Shown here piece after piece: positions 1-8,758 of a stretch of DNA of 36,507 bases. The DNA is from Deltaproteobacteria bacterium (GTDB lineage: Bacteria > Desulfobacterota > Desulfarculia > Adiutricales > Adiutricaceae): assembly GCA_031281735.1 (NCBI GenBank), contig JAITEZ010000245.1:1-36507 (forward strand), in the 5' to 3' direction. The notes beneath the pieces are model-generated. The model was not told the origin of the DNA. It saw only the letters and a program-made list of their open reading frames with translations, and searched no databases. Made by a program: the position numbers and the translations under genes. Position 1 is the first letter of the stretch. Each line of letters opens with the position of its first letter.

Positions 1-300
1 CGGGCGGGAACGCGTGTGTGCTGGGATCCGGAGGCATGCGCGGCGCGGGGGTTCCGGGGGAGCCACGCCGGGGGGCTCCGGCGGCGGGTCGCCCGGACTG
101 CCAGGCAGACGGGCGGCAGTCGCGCGGGTGCGCCTTAGGGAGGCCGCCGCGGCCTGATGGGGGTGAGGAGGTTGAGGGTCTGCTCATTCTAAGTGATAGG
201 TGATGCCAATTCAACGGGATGGGTGATGCCTGGTTCCGCCGATCCAGCCGGGCCGCGCGGTTCGGGGCGGGGGCCCGCGCCCCCCCCGCCGGCCCCCGCC
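1..300. other. Gene-free edge of the window
   Basis: No convincing reading frame is seen on either strand. The fumarate hydratase beta subunit, which often follows the alpha gene, would have to start here on the minus strand, but no suitable start plus open frame is visible. Confidence 0.5.
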
Positions 301-1140
301 TCAGAGGATCGCCCTGCCCGGCCGGAAGCTGTGGCAGCAGAGGTTCACGGCCACGGGGAGCGAGGCGATGTGGGTGGGCACGGCGACCACCCGCAGGCCC
401 AGCACGGTCGTCCGCCCCCCCACGCATCCCGGCCCCAGCCCCGAGGCGTCCAGGATCCCCTTCACCGCGGCGGCGATGGACTCCTCCTCGGGCGTGGGGG
501 GCGGCCCCCAGAGGATGTCCCAGAGTGCGCGGCGGGCGTGGCGCGGCGCGGACTCGAAGGAGCCCCCGACGCAGACGCCCAAGTAGAATGGCGGGCAGGC
601 GTCGGGGCCCGCGGCCACCGCCGCGGCGGCCGCCGCCCTGGCCGCCTCCGCCTCCCCCGAGGTCGGGGGGAGGTTGACGAGGAGGCTCTTGTTGTCGCAG
701 CCGCCACCCTTGGCGAGGGTGTAGACGGTGACCGAGTCCCCCGCCACGAGGCGGGTCTCGACGCTCACAGGCAGATCGTAGCCCAGATTGGCGCGGGTGA
801 GGGGGAGGCACCCCGAGCAGCGGAGGCCGCCCTCCCGGTAGGCCTCCCTGGCCCCGGCCTCGCAGGCCTCCTGGGGCGTGGCCCCCGTCCAGAGGATCTC
901 CTGGCCGCACTCGAGGAGGATTTGGGGGAGCCCGGTGTCCTGGCAGAGCGGGATCCGGCCGTCCCGCGCCGCCCGCATGTTCTCGCAGAGGATCGAGAGG
1001 ACGTCCCGCGCCTGCGGCGACTCCTCGGCCGCGAGGGCCCCCGCCAGGTCGTACTCCACCCTCCGGGGCAGCCGGAAGGCCGTCTCCAGGAAAAGGGCCT
1101 TCACGGCCGCCTTGAGCTCCTCAGTGTCTATGCGTCTCAT
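301..1140 (-). CDS. fumA: Fumarate hydratase (class I) alpha subunit
   Basis: This 279-residue protein is the length of the separate alpha chain of two-subunit class I fumarate hydratases, [4Fe-4S] enzymes of the cytosol that interconvert fumarate and malate. Visible family signatures are CQDTG (Cys66), a glycine-rich KGGGCDNKS segment (about 144-152), ACPPF (Cys182) and a C-terminal SLPVAVNLCCH segment (Cys268/269). Cys66, Cys182 and one of the last pair would be the three cluster ligands. The KGGG segment has Cys-Asp where Ser-Glu is usual. The start is preceded only by a weak GGGAA site. The beta subunit is not visible downstream, so the gene is an orphan within this window. L-tartrate dehydratase alpha (TtdA) belongs to the same family and cannot be excluded from sequence alone, but fumarase is the commoner role. 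Confidence 0.9.
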   Translation of the reverse strand: MRRIDTEELKAAVKALFLETAFRLPRRVEYDLAGALAAEESPQARDVLSILCENMRAARDGRIPLCQDTGLPQILLECGQEILWTGATPQEACEAGAREAYREGGLRCSGCLPLTRANLGYDLPVSVETRLVAGDSVTVYTLAKGGGCDNKSLLVNLPPTSGEAEAARAAAAAAVAAGPDACPPFYLGVCVGGSFESAPRHARRALWDILWGPPPTPEEESIAAAVKGILDASGLGPGCVGGRTTVLGLRVVAVPTHIASLPVAVNLCCHSFRPGRAIL

Positions 1141-1393
1141 GTTCCCGCCGCCCCGCCGTCCACAGGGGAATTCCCCGCCGCCCCTGGGGCCCCGCCGGCC
1201 CCGGGCTCCGCGGCCAGGGGCCCCCCGCGGGCGCCCTGGATCGTCACGCCCGGCGGGAGCAGGGCCCGGAAGAGAGGGAGACAGTCCCGTGCCGTCCCGG
1301 CTCGCGTTGCGGGACGCCCGTCCCGCCCCCCGTGAACGGATGCTATCATTTTCACATGGGTTTTGTTGAGAATGTCGCCTGGCTCACCTTCGC

Positions 1394-1805
1394 GAGGCCC
1401 CGTGGCCGGAGAGCCCAGGGCCGGCGTGAGGCCCCGCAAGCCGTGAGGGTCCTCGGAGCCGGGATGAGGGCCGCAGGGGGGGGGGAGGCTCAGACCCAGG
1501 GAGAGGCCCCGTGGAGGGCCTCGCAGGCCGTCAGAGGCACCTGAAGCCGGGGGAGAGGGCCGGGGCTCAGGAGAGCCGGGGAAGAGGCCCCTGGGGAGGC
1601 GCGAGGCCCCGTGGAGGGCCTCGCAGGCCGCCAGAGGCAAATAAGCCGGGGGAGAGGGCCGGGGGGGGCTCAGGAGAGCCGGGGAGAGGCCCCTGGGGAG
1701 GCGTGAGGCCCCGTGGGCGGCCCCGTAGGCCGTGGAGAGGCCTTGGTGCCCGGGAGAGGGCCGGAGGGGCCTCGGAGCCGCGGAGAGGCCCCCGTGGGAC
1801 GTGCG
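1394..1805. repeat. Degenerate ~100-bp tandem repeat, four copies
   Basis: The motif GAGGCCCCGTGG recurs at 1394, 1503, 1603 and 1705, a spacing of 109, 100 and 102 bp. The two middle units match over nearly their whole length, including GGGGGAGAGGGCCGGGG and CAGGAGAGCCGGGG; the outer units are more diverged. Units two and three contain a 7-bp inverted repeat (GAGGCCC, 6-base loop, GGGCCTC), so a transcript would fold into repeated hairpins. It lies between the fumarate hydratase gene and the SPOR gene in a 786-bp gene-free gap (1141-1926). I see no gene in the rest of the gap. An AT-richer patch near 1335-1375 may hold the minus-strand fumarate hydratase promoter, but no good hexamer pair is visible. 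Confidence 0.75.
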
Positions 1806-1926
1806 TGGAAGCCGGAAGCAGGGAGAGGGCCGGGGTGGGAGGCCTCAGAGCCAGGAGAGGGCGGGGCAGGGGACAGGCCCCCTAGCCTGGTGCCGGCTCC
1901 GGCGGGGGTCGGTCGATCCCTGCGGG

Positions 1927-2955
1927 TCACAGCAGCTTTATGTACGGGCTCTCCGTCAGGTTCCTGCGTTTGAGCTCCCTGCCGTAGGCCTCGGCGGCCT
2001 CATGATCCTCGAAGACCCCGCTCATGACCCTCCAGTAGGGCTGGTTGTTCACCACGACGTGTACCACTTCGGCGGGGAGGCCCTCCTGTTCGAGCCGGTC
2101 GCGCTGCCGCTCGGCGTTGGCCTCCTTGATGTAGGAGCCCGCGATGACGGTGTAGCGCCGCTTCTCCCCGACGGGAGGCGCTGCCTCCTGGACCGGCGGC
2201 CCGGAGGGGGCGCGGGGGGGCGGCGTTAGCCGGGGCCGCCTCGTCATGGCCTCCTCCTCGGGGACCGGTGGCTTGAGCTCGATGCGGACGGCCTTGGGGA
2301 CCGGGTTGGCGGGATCGAGGCGGCGGCCCAGGGGCTCCATGCGGCTGATGACCGGTGCCATCTCGCCGGCCCCCGTGATCATGGCTCCGGGGGGCGGGAA
2401 GGGGCCCTCGCCGTTCACGCCCGCGGCGGCATCTGGAGCGCCGGAAGGGGCGTCCCGGGCGGGGCCGTCCGCGGCGGCCCCGGCATCGGGGATTTCCAGC
2501 AGGAACTCCTCGACGTCGGGGTTGACTATCACGGGAGGGGGCGGTTCGATCCTGAAGCTCAACATCGGGGAGGGACGCGGCACCGGCGCGGGCTCCTCGG
2601 CCGGTGGGGCCTCCTCGGCCGGGGACGGCGGCTCTTCGGCAGGCGCGCCCAGGAGCGAGATACCCAGCCAGAGGGCGGCGGCCGCCGCCGCCGCGAACGC
2701 CCCCAGGGCCTTGAAGCGCGGGCGCTGGCGGGGGCCCGGGGGTGACGGGGCCCGGTGCTGGGCGCGCGCCCCGCCTAGCGGCGCCCTGAGGGGCGGCTGG
2801 GAGGCGGGGGCAGGGCGGGCCGGCACCGCGAGCAGGGCGAGGGCGAGGAGGGGTGCCAGCGGGAGCGGCGCTCCGGGGGAAGCGGCCGCCCGCGCGAGCC
2901 CGGCCAGTTGGCCGGCGAGCTGGTGGACGATGGCGTCCACGGCCGGGATGGCCAC
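1927..2955 (-). CDS. SPOR-domain membrane protein
   Basis: The 342-residue protein has a C-terminal SPOR domain (about 266-342: RRYTVIAGSYIKEANAERQ through the YWRVMSGVF strand), the fold that binds glycan strands stripped of stem peptides, usually at the division septum. An earlier hydrophobic stretch (31-45) and a clear membrane span (83-102) precede a long Pro/Ala/Glu-rich periplasmic linker, the usual layout of FtsN/DedD-like proteins. The start is a GTG 3 nt after the pssA stop, with GGGGAG about 7 nt upstream, so the two genes are almost certainly co-transcribed and coupled. No enzymatic domain is seen. It could be a division protein or a general sacculus-binding factor; SPOR alone does not decide. 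Confidence 0.85.
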   Translation of the reverse strand: MAIPAVDAIVHQLAGQLAGLARAAASPGAPLPLAPLLALALLAVPARPAPASQPPLRAPLGGARAQHRAPSPPGPRQRPRFKALGAFAAAAAAALWLGISLLGAPAEEPPSPAEEAPPAEEPAPVPRPSPMLSFRIEPPPPVIVNPDVEEFLLEIPDAGAAADGPARDAPSGAPDAAAGVNGEGPFPPPGAMITGAGEMAPVISRMEPLGRRLDPANPVPKAVRIELKPPVPEEEAMTRRPRLTPPPRAPSGPPVQEAAPPVGEKRRYTVIAGSYIKEANAERQRDRLEQEGLPAEVVHVVVNNQPYWRVMSGVFEDHEAAEAYGRELKRRNLTESPYIKLL

Positions 2956-2958
2956 CGT

Positions 2959-3858
2959 CTACTCCCCGCCCCCAGTCCCCTCGCGGCCGGCGGGGGACGC
3001 GCCCTCGCGAGCCGCTCCAGGGGCGGCGCACTCGCGATCGCCATGGGCCTCGGGGCGGGCGTCCGGCGTGCCCTGAGCGCCGTTCCGGTGCCGGATGACG
3101 GTCACCACCGGGCCCGAGGCGAGGTAAACCAGCCCGAGCGGGAACAGGAGGGTGCGCCCCTTGAGGATCAGGAGGGCCAGCAGGAGGATTATGAGCACCA
3201 GGGTCTCGAAGGGCCTCCGGTTGTGGGAGACGGCCTTGTTCTTGAGGCTGAAGTAGTCGAGGTTCGATACCATGAGGAAGGCGAGCACCAGCGTGAGGGT
3301 GAGCACCAGGGTGGGATCCGGCGGCTGCGCCGGAAGGGCGCCCGGGATCCGGTGGTGCCAGAGGACGGCGGCCGCGGCCACCGCGGCGCCGCCCGGGATG
3401 GGCAGGCCCTGGAAGAAGCCCGGATCCCGTATGCCCGCCGAGACGTTGAAGCGGGCGAGGCGCAGGGCCCCGCAGGCCATGAACACGAAGGCCGCCACGA
3501 ACCCGATGGTCATCGTCTTGTCGTCGGAGCTGAGCCCCCCCAGCACGTGGAAGACGTTGGGCCGGAGGGCCCACTGGTAGAGGAGGACGGCGGGCGCCGC
3601 CCCGAAGGAGACGAGATCGCAGAGCGAGTCGTACTCCACGCCGAAACGCGAGGTGGTGCGGGTCATGCGGGCCACCGTCCCGTCCAGGGTGTCGAATACG
3701 GCGGCGAGGAAGATGGCGAAGGCTGCCGGGACGAAGCGGCCGTTTATGGAGGACACCATCGAGTAGAAGCCGGCGAAAAGGCTGCAGGTGGTGAAAAGGT
3801 TGGGCAGGATGTAGACGGCGCGGCGTTCTTTCCCGCGGCTCTTCCGTTTCTGGGACAT
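2959..3858 (-). CDS. pssA: CDP-diacylglycerol--serine O-phosphatidyltransferase
   Basis: This inner-membrane enzyme makes phosphatidylserine, the precursor of phosphatidylethanolamine, from CDP-diacylglycerol and serine. The complete CDP-alcohol phosphotransferase motif D-x2-DG-x2-AR-x8-G-x3-D-x3-D is present at residues 56-81 (DTLDGTVAR then GVEYDSLCD), followed by several membrane segments. The ORF track begins at 4083, but the family start is the ATG at 3858 (MSQKRKSRG), giving 299 residues, with AGGA 9 nt upstream. The 75 residues before it look like untranslated leader. The last ~35 residues are a polar, Ala/Gly/Glu-rich tail of unclear use. It is first in an operon with the SPOR gene and has an extended -10 promoter about 130 nt upstream. 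Confidence 0.93.
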   Translation of the reverse strand: MSQKRKSRGKERRAVYILPNLFTTCSLFAGFYSMVSSINGRFVPAAFAIFLAAVFDTLDGTVARMTRTTSRFGVEYDSLCDLVSFGAAPAVLLYQWALRPNVFHVLGGLSSDDKTMTIGFVAAFVFMACGALRLARFNVSAGIRDPGFFQGLPIPGGAAVAAAAVLWHHRIPGALPAQPPDPTLVLTLTLVLAFLMVSNLDYFSLKNKAVSHNRRPFETLVLIILLLALLILKGRTLLFPLGLVYLASGPVVTVIRHRNGAQGTPDARPEAHGDRECAAPGAAREGASPAGREGTGGGE

Positions 3859-3994
3859 CTTGGGTGATCCTCGTTGGGCATGGGCGCCTGCGGTGGCCTC
3901 CGGGCGCCGCGGGGTTGCGGCTGGAAGGCGGGGCCCGGACGGGGGGCGGCCGGCGGGCTCCGGGCGGCAGGGTCCCGGGGCGGCAGGCGATCTA

Positions 3995-4003
3995 TTTATA
4001 GCA
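3995..4003 (-). promoter_or_regulatory. Extended -10 promoter of pssA
   Basis: The minus strand reads TGCTATAAAT, an extended -10 (TGn plus TATAAA), in an otherwise very GC-rich gap. No good -35 is present, as is common with extended -10 promoters. It would give a 5' leader of about 130 nt before pssA. I see nothing else in the remainder of the 3859-4382 gap. Confidence 0.5.
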
Positions 4004-4382
4004 CGGTGCGCCAGGAAAACCCATACCGGCGGCGGCAGTCGGGCGGGCCGCCGCCGCGACCGATACGGCGGCGGGCGGGGCATGCCGGCGGCGCGGGCGG
4101 CGCCGGGGACGGGGCTGCCGTCGTGGCCGGGGGCTGGGCCGGCCCGGGCATGAGTTCCGGTGATTAGCCGCGGCCGGGGACGGACTACCCGCCGTCACGG
4201 CGCGAACGGGTACCCGTGCGCGCGCGTCCCGCGGGGCCGGGGCGACCGGCGCGCATGACGCGGCCACGCGCCGCGCCGTGACGCGGCATGGTGCGATCAG
4301 GCTTGCCGAAACGGACCACCGTGAGAGGCCGGCCTTCGCGTCCGGGGACGAGGTGGGGGCGGCCGGCCGGCGGATAGGGAGG

Positions 4383-4413
4383 TGCAACCTAAATTCCCAA
4401 AAAAATGAGCACC
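4383..4413 (+). repeat. Left inverted repeat of the IS1634-type element
   Basis: It begins TGCAACCTAAATTCCC and ends GAGCACC. It matches the reverse complement of 6361-6391 at 25 of 31 positions. The GC content falls sharply at this boundary. Confidence 0.88.
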
Positions 4414-4685
4414 TACGTTATGAATACCAAAAAAATAAAATAAATATGTCTTTAGTTAACAAGCTAAATTTCAAAATTTGCTTAGACTCAAACGCATTAG
4501 TGCTACTAGACAATGTGTATTTTTAATCTTTGATCAATATTTAGAAATATATTTATATATTAGAAATCTTTTTATGGAACGATATAGATCAAAGTTAATC
4601 AGATATTCTGTATATTGAAGCGATCCATTAAATCCAGCCTATATATAGATTTTTAAAACATTAGAACGCTTATGACATAATTAGC

Positions 4686-4714
4686 TTGATTTGCCCTTCA
4701 AAAGGTGTTAAATA
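4686..4714 (+). promoter_or_regulatory. Probable transposase promoter inside the IS
   Basis: TTGATT and TAAATA are separated by 17 bp, about 28 nt before the GTG start. The -10 region overlaps a small inverted repeat (AGGTG, 9-base loop, CACCT, 4703-4721) that could fold at the 5' end of the mRNA. The 272 AT-rich bases between the left inverted repeat and this promoter show no gene. Confidence 0.4.
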
Positions 4715-4741
4715 TGCACCTAGGATGAAGGGAGATTTCAA

Positions 4742-6361
4742 GTGACACTCGACTCTAGTTTAAAGGTAAAGATGCCTGAGACAGGTATAGTCATTAGACG
4801 ATCAGGAAAGTATCAAACTGTATTCAAGAAAATCAGCTCGTTTCGGACTCCTGGAAAGCTTTATCCTGATGGACAACGGGTAACCATTGGAAAACTTGAT
4901 AAAGATACCGGCTTGTTGGTACCAAATAGTAACTATTGGAAGCTTTATCATGAAGAACCACCCTGGAATGAGACTATCTATAGATCAGTAATATCTATAG
5001 GGCCTGCATTTTTAGCTGACCATACTTTGAACGCTTTAGGGATCACCAGTATCCTAGACGAATGCTTTGGCCAGGACAGAGCACGGAAGATCAGAACCGC
5101 TGCTCTGTACATGATCTCACGGGGAAACGTCTTTGATGACGTGGAAAACTTCTGTGATGGATACACCATAAACGGGGCGCACCTTACTTCTCAGTCATCA
5201 TCAGTACTATTCGCCACAATCACACATGACGAGCGCATGGCTTTTTTCAAAAAATGGTCCAAGGTACATCAATTTAATTCCCATCTGGCATATGATGTAA
5301 CATCATTCTCCACTTATGCCAAAGGCATAGAAGATAGTGAATATGGATACAATAGGGATTGCGAAAGGTTACCGCAAATCAACTTTGGATGCTACCTTTC
5401 CCAGGCAACTGCACTTCCCATGTTTTATGTCACATATCCAGGCTCTATAATTGATAAGTCTCATCTCACGTTCATGATGGCTTACAATGAGGATCTAGGC
5501 ATATCAGACATGGGATTCGTTTTGGATAGAGGCTTTTGTAGCAAAGATAATATTATATACATGGTAGAAAATGGATTGGATTTCTATATGGGCATTGAGT
5601 CACGCCTTAAGATAACACAGGAGGCGATTGAATCTGTACGTCCAGTAATTCTTAAGTTCGATAACTGTATCGACCATGAAGGCATTTTCGGAATAGCTGT
5701 TCCAGGCAAATACTATGGTTTTGATTTAAATCTGCATGTCTACTACAATCCTGATATGGCTGATGATCAAAGGAAAGACTTATATCGTCTAATTCAATCT
5801 GAGGAAGAGACACTATCCCAACTCAAAACCATTTCCCACGAACAAGCTAAACATTTTTCCCGACATTTTGTCATTGATAGGGATGATAATGGTCTTTTTA
5901 AATATTCCTACAATACTCATAAAATAGATAAAAAATCATTAAATTTTGGATACTTTAGTATTCTAACCAACACCACTGTCGATAGCAAACAGCTTCTTTC
6001 TATTTACCGGCGACGGGATACCATAGAGAAGTGTTTTGATGATCTAAAGAACCACATCGACATGAAACGATTGCGTACACATGTTACGGAAACAACCGCT
6101 GGCAAGATGTATTGCTCATTCATTGCGTTGATTTTGATCTCAGAAATCGGAAACAAACTAAGGCCGCTATTACAGGAGAAAGCGTGGAGCAAGAAAGGCG
6201 TAATAGCTGAATTAGAAAAAATCAAGGTACTAACGTCCACTAGTGGCAAGAGGCGATTAATGAACCCGCTAACGAAGACACAACGAATGATATTTCAGCC
6301 GTTCGGGCTGAAAGAGAGTGACTTGGAAATATACGTCAAGACCGAGGCGAAATCAGTGTAG
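4742..6361 (+). CDS. IS1634-family transposase
   Basis: The 539-residue DDE transposase of the IS4 superfamily (IS1634 branch) cuts and re-joins the element's ends. The catalytic triad is visible: Asp185 in LAYDVTS, Asp262 in FVLDRGFCS and Glu429 in the signature YRRRDTIEKCFDDLK, which fits Y-x2-R-x3-E-x6-K exactly. The start is GTG with AAGGGAGA a few bases upstream. The stop codon TAG ends on the first base of the right inverted repeat. The frame is full length and uninterrupted, and its codon use is far more AT-rich than that of the neighbouring genes. The element therefore looks intact and potentially active. Confidence 0.93.
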   Translation: MTLDSSLKVKMPETGIVIRRSGKYQTVFKKISSFRTPGKLYPDGQRVTIGKLDKDTGLLVPNSNYWKLYHEEPPWNETIYRSVISIGPAFLADHTLNALGITSILDECFGQDRARKIRTAALYMISRGNVFDDVENFCDGYTINGAHLTSQSSSVLFATITHDERMAFFKKWSKVHQFNSHLAYDVTSFSTYAKGIEDSEYGYNRDCERLPQINFGCYLSQATALPMFYVTYPGSIIDKSHLTFMMAYNEDLGISDMGFVLDRGFCSKDNIIYMVENGLDFYMGIESRLKITQEAIESVRPVILKFDNCIDHEGIFGIAVPGKYYGFDLNLHVYYNPDMADDQRKDLYRLIQSEEETLSQLKTISHEQAKHFSRHFVIDRDDNGLFKYSYNTHKIDKKSLNFGYFSILTNTTVDSKQLLSIYRRRDTIEKCFDDLKNHIDMKRLRTHVTETTAGKMYCSFIALILISEIGNKLRPLLQEKAWSKKGVIAELEKIKVLTSTSGKRRLMNPLTKTQRMIFQPFGLKESDLEIYVKTEAKSV

Positions 6362-6391
6362 GTGCACATAATTGGGGGAATTTAGGGTGCA
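6361..6391 (+). repeat. Right inverted repeat of the IS1634-type element
   Basis: It reads GGTGCAC at its inner edge and TTTAGGGTGCA at its outer edge. Its reverse complement matches the left repeat at 25 of 31 positions. The transposase stop codon overlaps its first base. Confidence 0.88.
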
Positions 6392-7663
6392 AGGCGGCGC
6401 ATGTCGATGACTGGGTGCCGCTTTCCCTTGCCGCCTCCCTCAGGCACCATCCTTGCCGGCAGGCATCCGTATTACCCTCCGCCAAGCTGCACGTTCCCCG
6501 CCGGCTCCTGCCGGCCGGTTTGCAGGTGCTCACTCTCGCGCGCCACCGGCGCAGAACCGCGACATGCCAGCATGCAAGCCGGAGCCGGAAGCTCCCGCCG
6601 CGGCGAATCCCCAATCCTGCCCGCGCAGGTACATGCCGCGTGGGTCTTCCGGAAGCCCGCCCCGCCGGCTCGTCGTGATTACCACACGGGGGACTGCCGG
6701 CGGGAGAGACGGGCGGGTATCCGGCTGTGAAGGCACGGCGGCTGCGATTCGCCGGCCGATCGGACGCGCCGCGACCAGGCGAGGCGCTTACCGACGCGTT
6801 GCGTCCCCCGGGCGCGACGGAGGGAGCGGCCGGCGGCCCGGGTTGGCGGCGGCGTCACGGGGCCGTCTTCCCGACACTTCGACCAGCCGCCGGCATGGCC
6901 CGGGGGGCGACGCGGGCCTCCTCCCTGAAGCCAGGCGAGATCCCGCCAGATGAAAGGTGCTGATGAGAAGCCTTCAACGGGTCAAACGGGGCAATTCGAT
7001 GGATTGCGTAATCAATCCTTCAGGAAACTGCCGATCCGCTGTGCCGGCTCTTCCGCGCTATTCCCGGGATGAACCCGAGTGCTGGGCGCCCTCGAGGCGT
7101 ATGTGTAGGTTCTTGTACAATACGTCCACAATTGCATGCTCCGCACGGGATCGCGCGCGGGCGTCCCCATGAGCGGGGCGCAGCCGGGACGGTCATGTCC
7201 GGTTGCTGCCGGCGGCGAGGGAATCCCCTGCATTCCCCTGACCGGCCCTGAGGCCCCCAGCCCCGGCGGCGACCGGGAAGCGCCCGTCCCCCGGGGCTCC
7301 CCTTCAGGATCCAGGATCCGCGCCCGGGCAGCCTCATCCGGCGCACCTCCGCGGGAGTGAGGCGAACCGCGAGGTCCGGACGGGCGTGGGACACGGGAAA
7401 GGCGGAACCGCATGGCTGCCTGGGTACGCGCCGCGGCGGCGGGTTCCCGCGATCCGTCGCGGCTGAAGGGCCCGTGGCGTCGTGCAGCGGGCCAGGGCCA
7501 GCCGGGGGATGGCCACCCTTGGCCGGGCCTTACCCCCGGGCGGGGTGTCGGATTCAGGGCTCCCCGGAATGTGCCGCTTCCGGTGTCCATGCCGCGGAGC
7601 CGGCCGCGGCCGCCCCCCCCGCGCCCGCGCCGTGACATGTCCCGCCCGGACGGCGCCTCTCGT
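6392..7663. other. Gene-free GC-rich stretch with faint gene remnants
   Basis: No intact gene is supported. A patch of more ordinary composition at 6950-7145 contains, on the minus strand (7058-7141), a short protein-like frame with VDVLYKNLHIRLEG that ends in a stop; I do not recognise it. Near 7560-7590 (minus) the string MDTGSG...ALN faintly recalls the missing end of the ISAzo13 transposase. The rest looks like non-coding, GC-drifted DNA. Confidence 0.45.
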
Positions 7664-8758
7664 CTAGCGGCGCCTCTCTGTCTGACCGGTAACGGCCTTC
7701 CTCGGGCCGATCAGGCTTACCACGGTCTCGAGGTCGGCCAGCGGCCTTGCGCGCCAGTTCCTGGCGATGAAGGTGGAGAGCAGATGCTCGACCTTGTTCC
7801 ACTTGGATGTTCCCGGGGGGAAATGGCACACGCTGATAGGCGTCCCGATATCTTCGCACAGCCGCTGCAATTCCAGATCGAACGCCCCCGACCACGGCGA
7901 GTCGATTCCCCCGCAGTCGGCTGCGATCATCAGCTCCGTGCATCCTCCGTACGTCTTCCCGCCCGCCTCATGCCACCATCTCCTTATCGACTCCACGGCG
8001 AACAGAGGCCTTTCATGACCGGCCACGGTAGTGACTGAACGTTGACGGCCGACAGTCTCCGCTGTCCCGAACGGGACCGATTCCAGCGGCCCAGGCGCGG
8101 GAAAGGCGAGGCGCTCGGCCCCCGCGGGACGGCCCTTCGGCCCCCGCCTCCCGCCGGCGTCGGGAAAGCCCTCAGGCATCTCCCTCTTCCTCGTGGCGAT
8201 GGAAAGCACCGGGTTGTTCTGACGGATCATCTTCTCCGCCATCCGGTTGATGAATTCGAACTGCTTTTCCCGGGACGAGTTCCGGTTCCTCTCGCTGGAT
8301 TTCCTGCTTCCCCTGAGGCAGTAGCCGAGGCCGTGCAGCAGGTGATCCACGAGGCAGTTGCTCGCGGTGAAGCCGCGCTTACCGAGTTCCGCCGACAGTT
8401 CCCTGGTGCTCTTGCAGGTCCACCTCAGCGGTGAATCCCTGTTGCCCCTGGAAACGGGATCAATCAGCGACTCCAGGGCCTCGAGCAGGCCGGGCTGTGA
8501 GATCTCGGCGGGCTTCCGCCCGCCCCCGGGCTGCCTTATCCTGTAATGCCCCGCCGGGTCGGGGTCGGCCCTGGAATCGGCGATGCCCCTGGCCACGGTC
8601 TTGGGTGACATGCCAGTCACTCTGGCGACCAGAGAAATGCCGCCGTAGCCTATTGATTCGGCCGCGGAACCCGCCCATATCCTTCGCAGGCGCTCGTCTT
8701 GCAGATGAGGGCCGATGAGGGTGAACTGTCGGATTATCATGTCCTCTACGTCCAGCAT
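7664..8758 (-). pseudogene. ISAzo13-type transposase, decayed
   Basis: The 364-residue frame is recognisable as an ISAzo13-family transposase. It has an N-terminal region with GYGGISLVARVTGMSP and RQPGGGRK, then a DDE domain with AADCGG and the hallmark CHFPPGTSKWNKVEH (third acidic residue). The start is taken at 8758 (MLDVED), which fits the family better than 8794. Two defects argue against activity. In the segment usually read as VDTKK the first catalytic Asp is Ala (LSIATRKRE, codon GCC at 8195-8197), and the protein stops after VTGQTERRR, losing the conserved last ~35-40 residues. No inverted repeats were found around it. Confidence in the family is high; that it is inactive is inferred. 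Confidence 0.8.

Larger units (their letters stand above)
4383..6391 (+). mobile_element. IS1634-family insertion sequence, complete
   Basis: A 2009-bp element is bounded by 31-bp imperfect inverted repeats (25 of 31 positions match) and holds one intact DDE transposase gene. It is strikingly AT-rich compared with the surrounding DNA, so it looks recently acquired from a lower-GC source. Only a 3-bp direct repeat (AGG) flanks it (4380-4382 and 6392-6394). That is too short to be sure of, although this family makes target duplications of variable length. Confidence 0.9.

Noticed and set aside
1394-1805. Possible CRISPR array
   Set aside because: Units are about 100 bp and degenerate throughout, with no short exact repeats alternating with unique spacers and no cas genes.
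4278-4526. Plus-strand ORF spanning the left end of the IS
   Set aside because: It runs from GC-rich host DNA across the inverted repeat into the IS leader, so it cannot be an original gene.
4703-4721. Hairpin before the IS transposase considered as a terminator
   Set aside because: Only a 5-bp stem with a 9-base loop and no U-tract; it was kept as a possible leader structure only.
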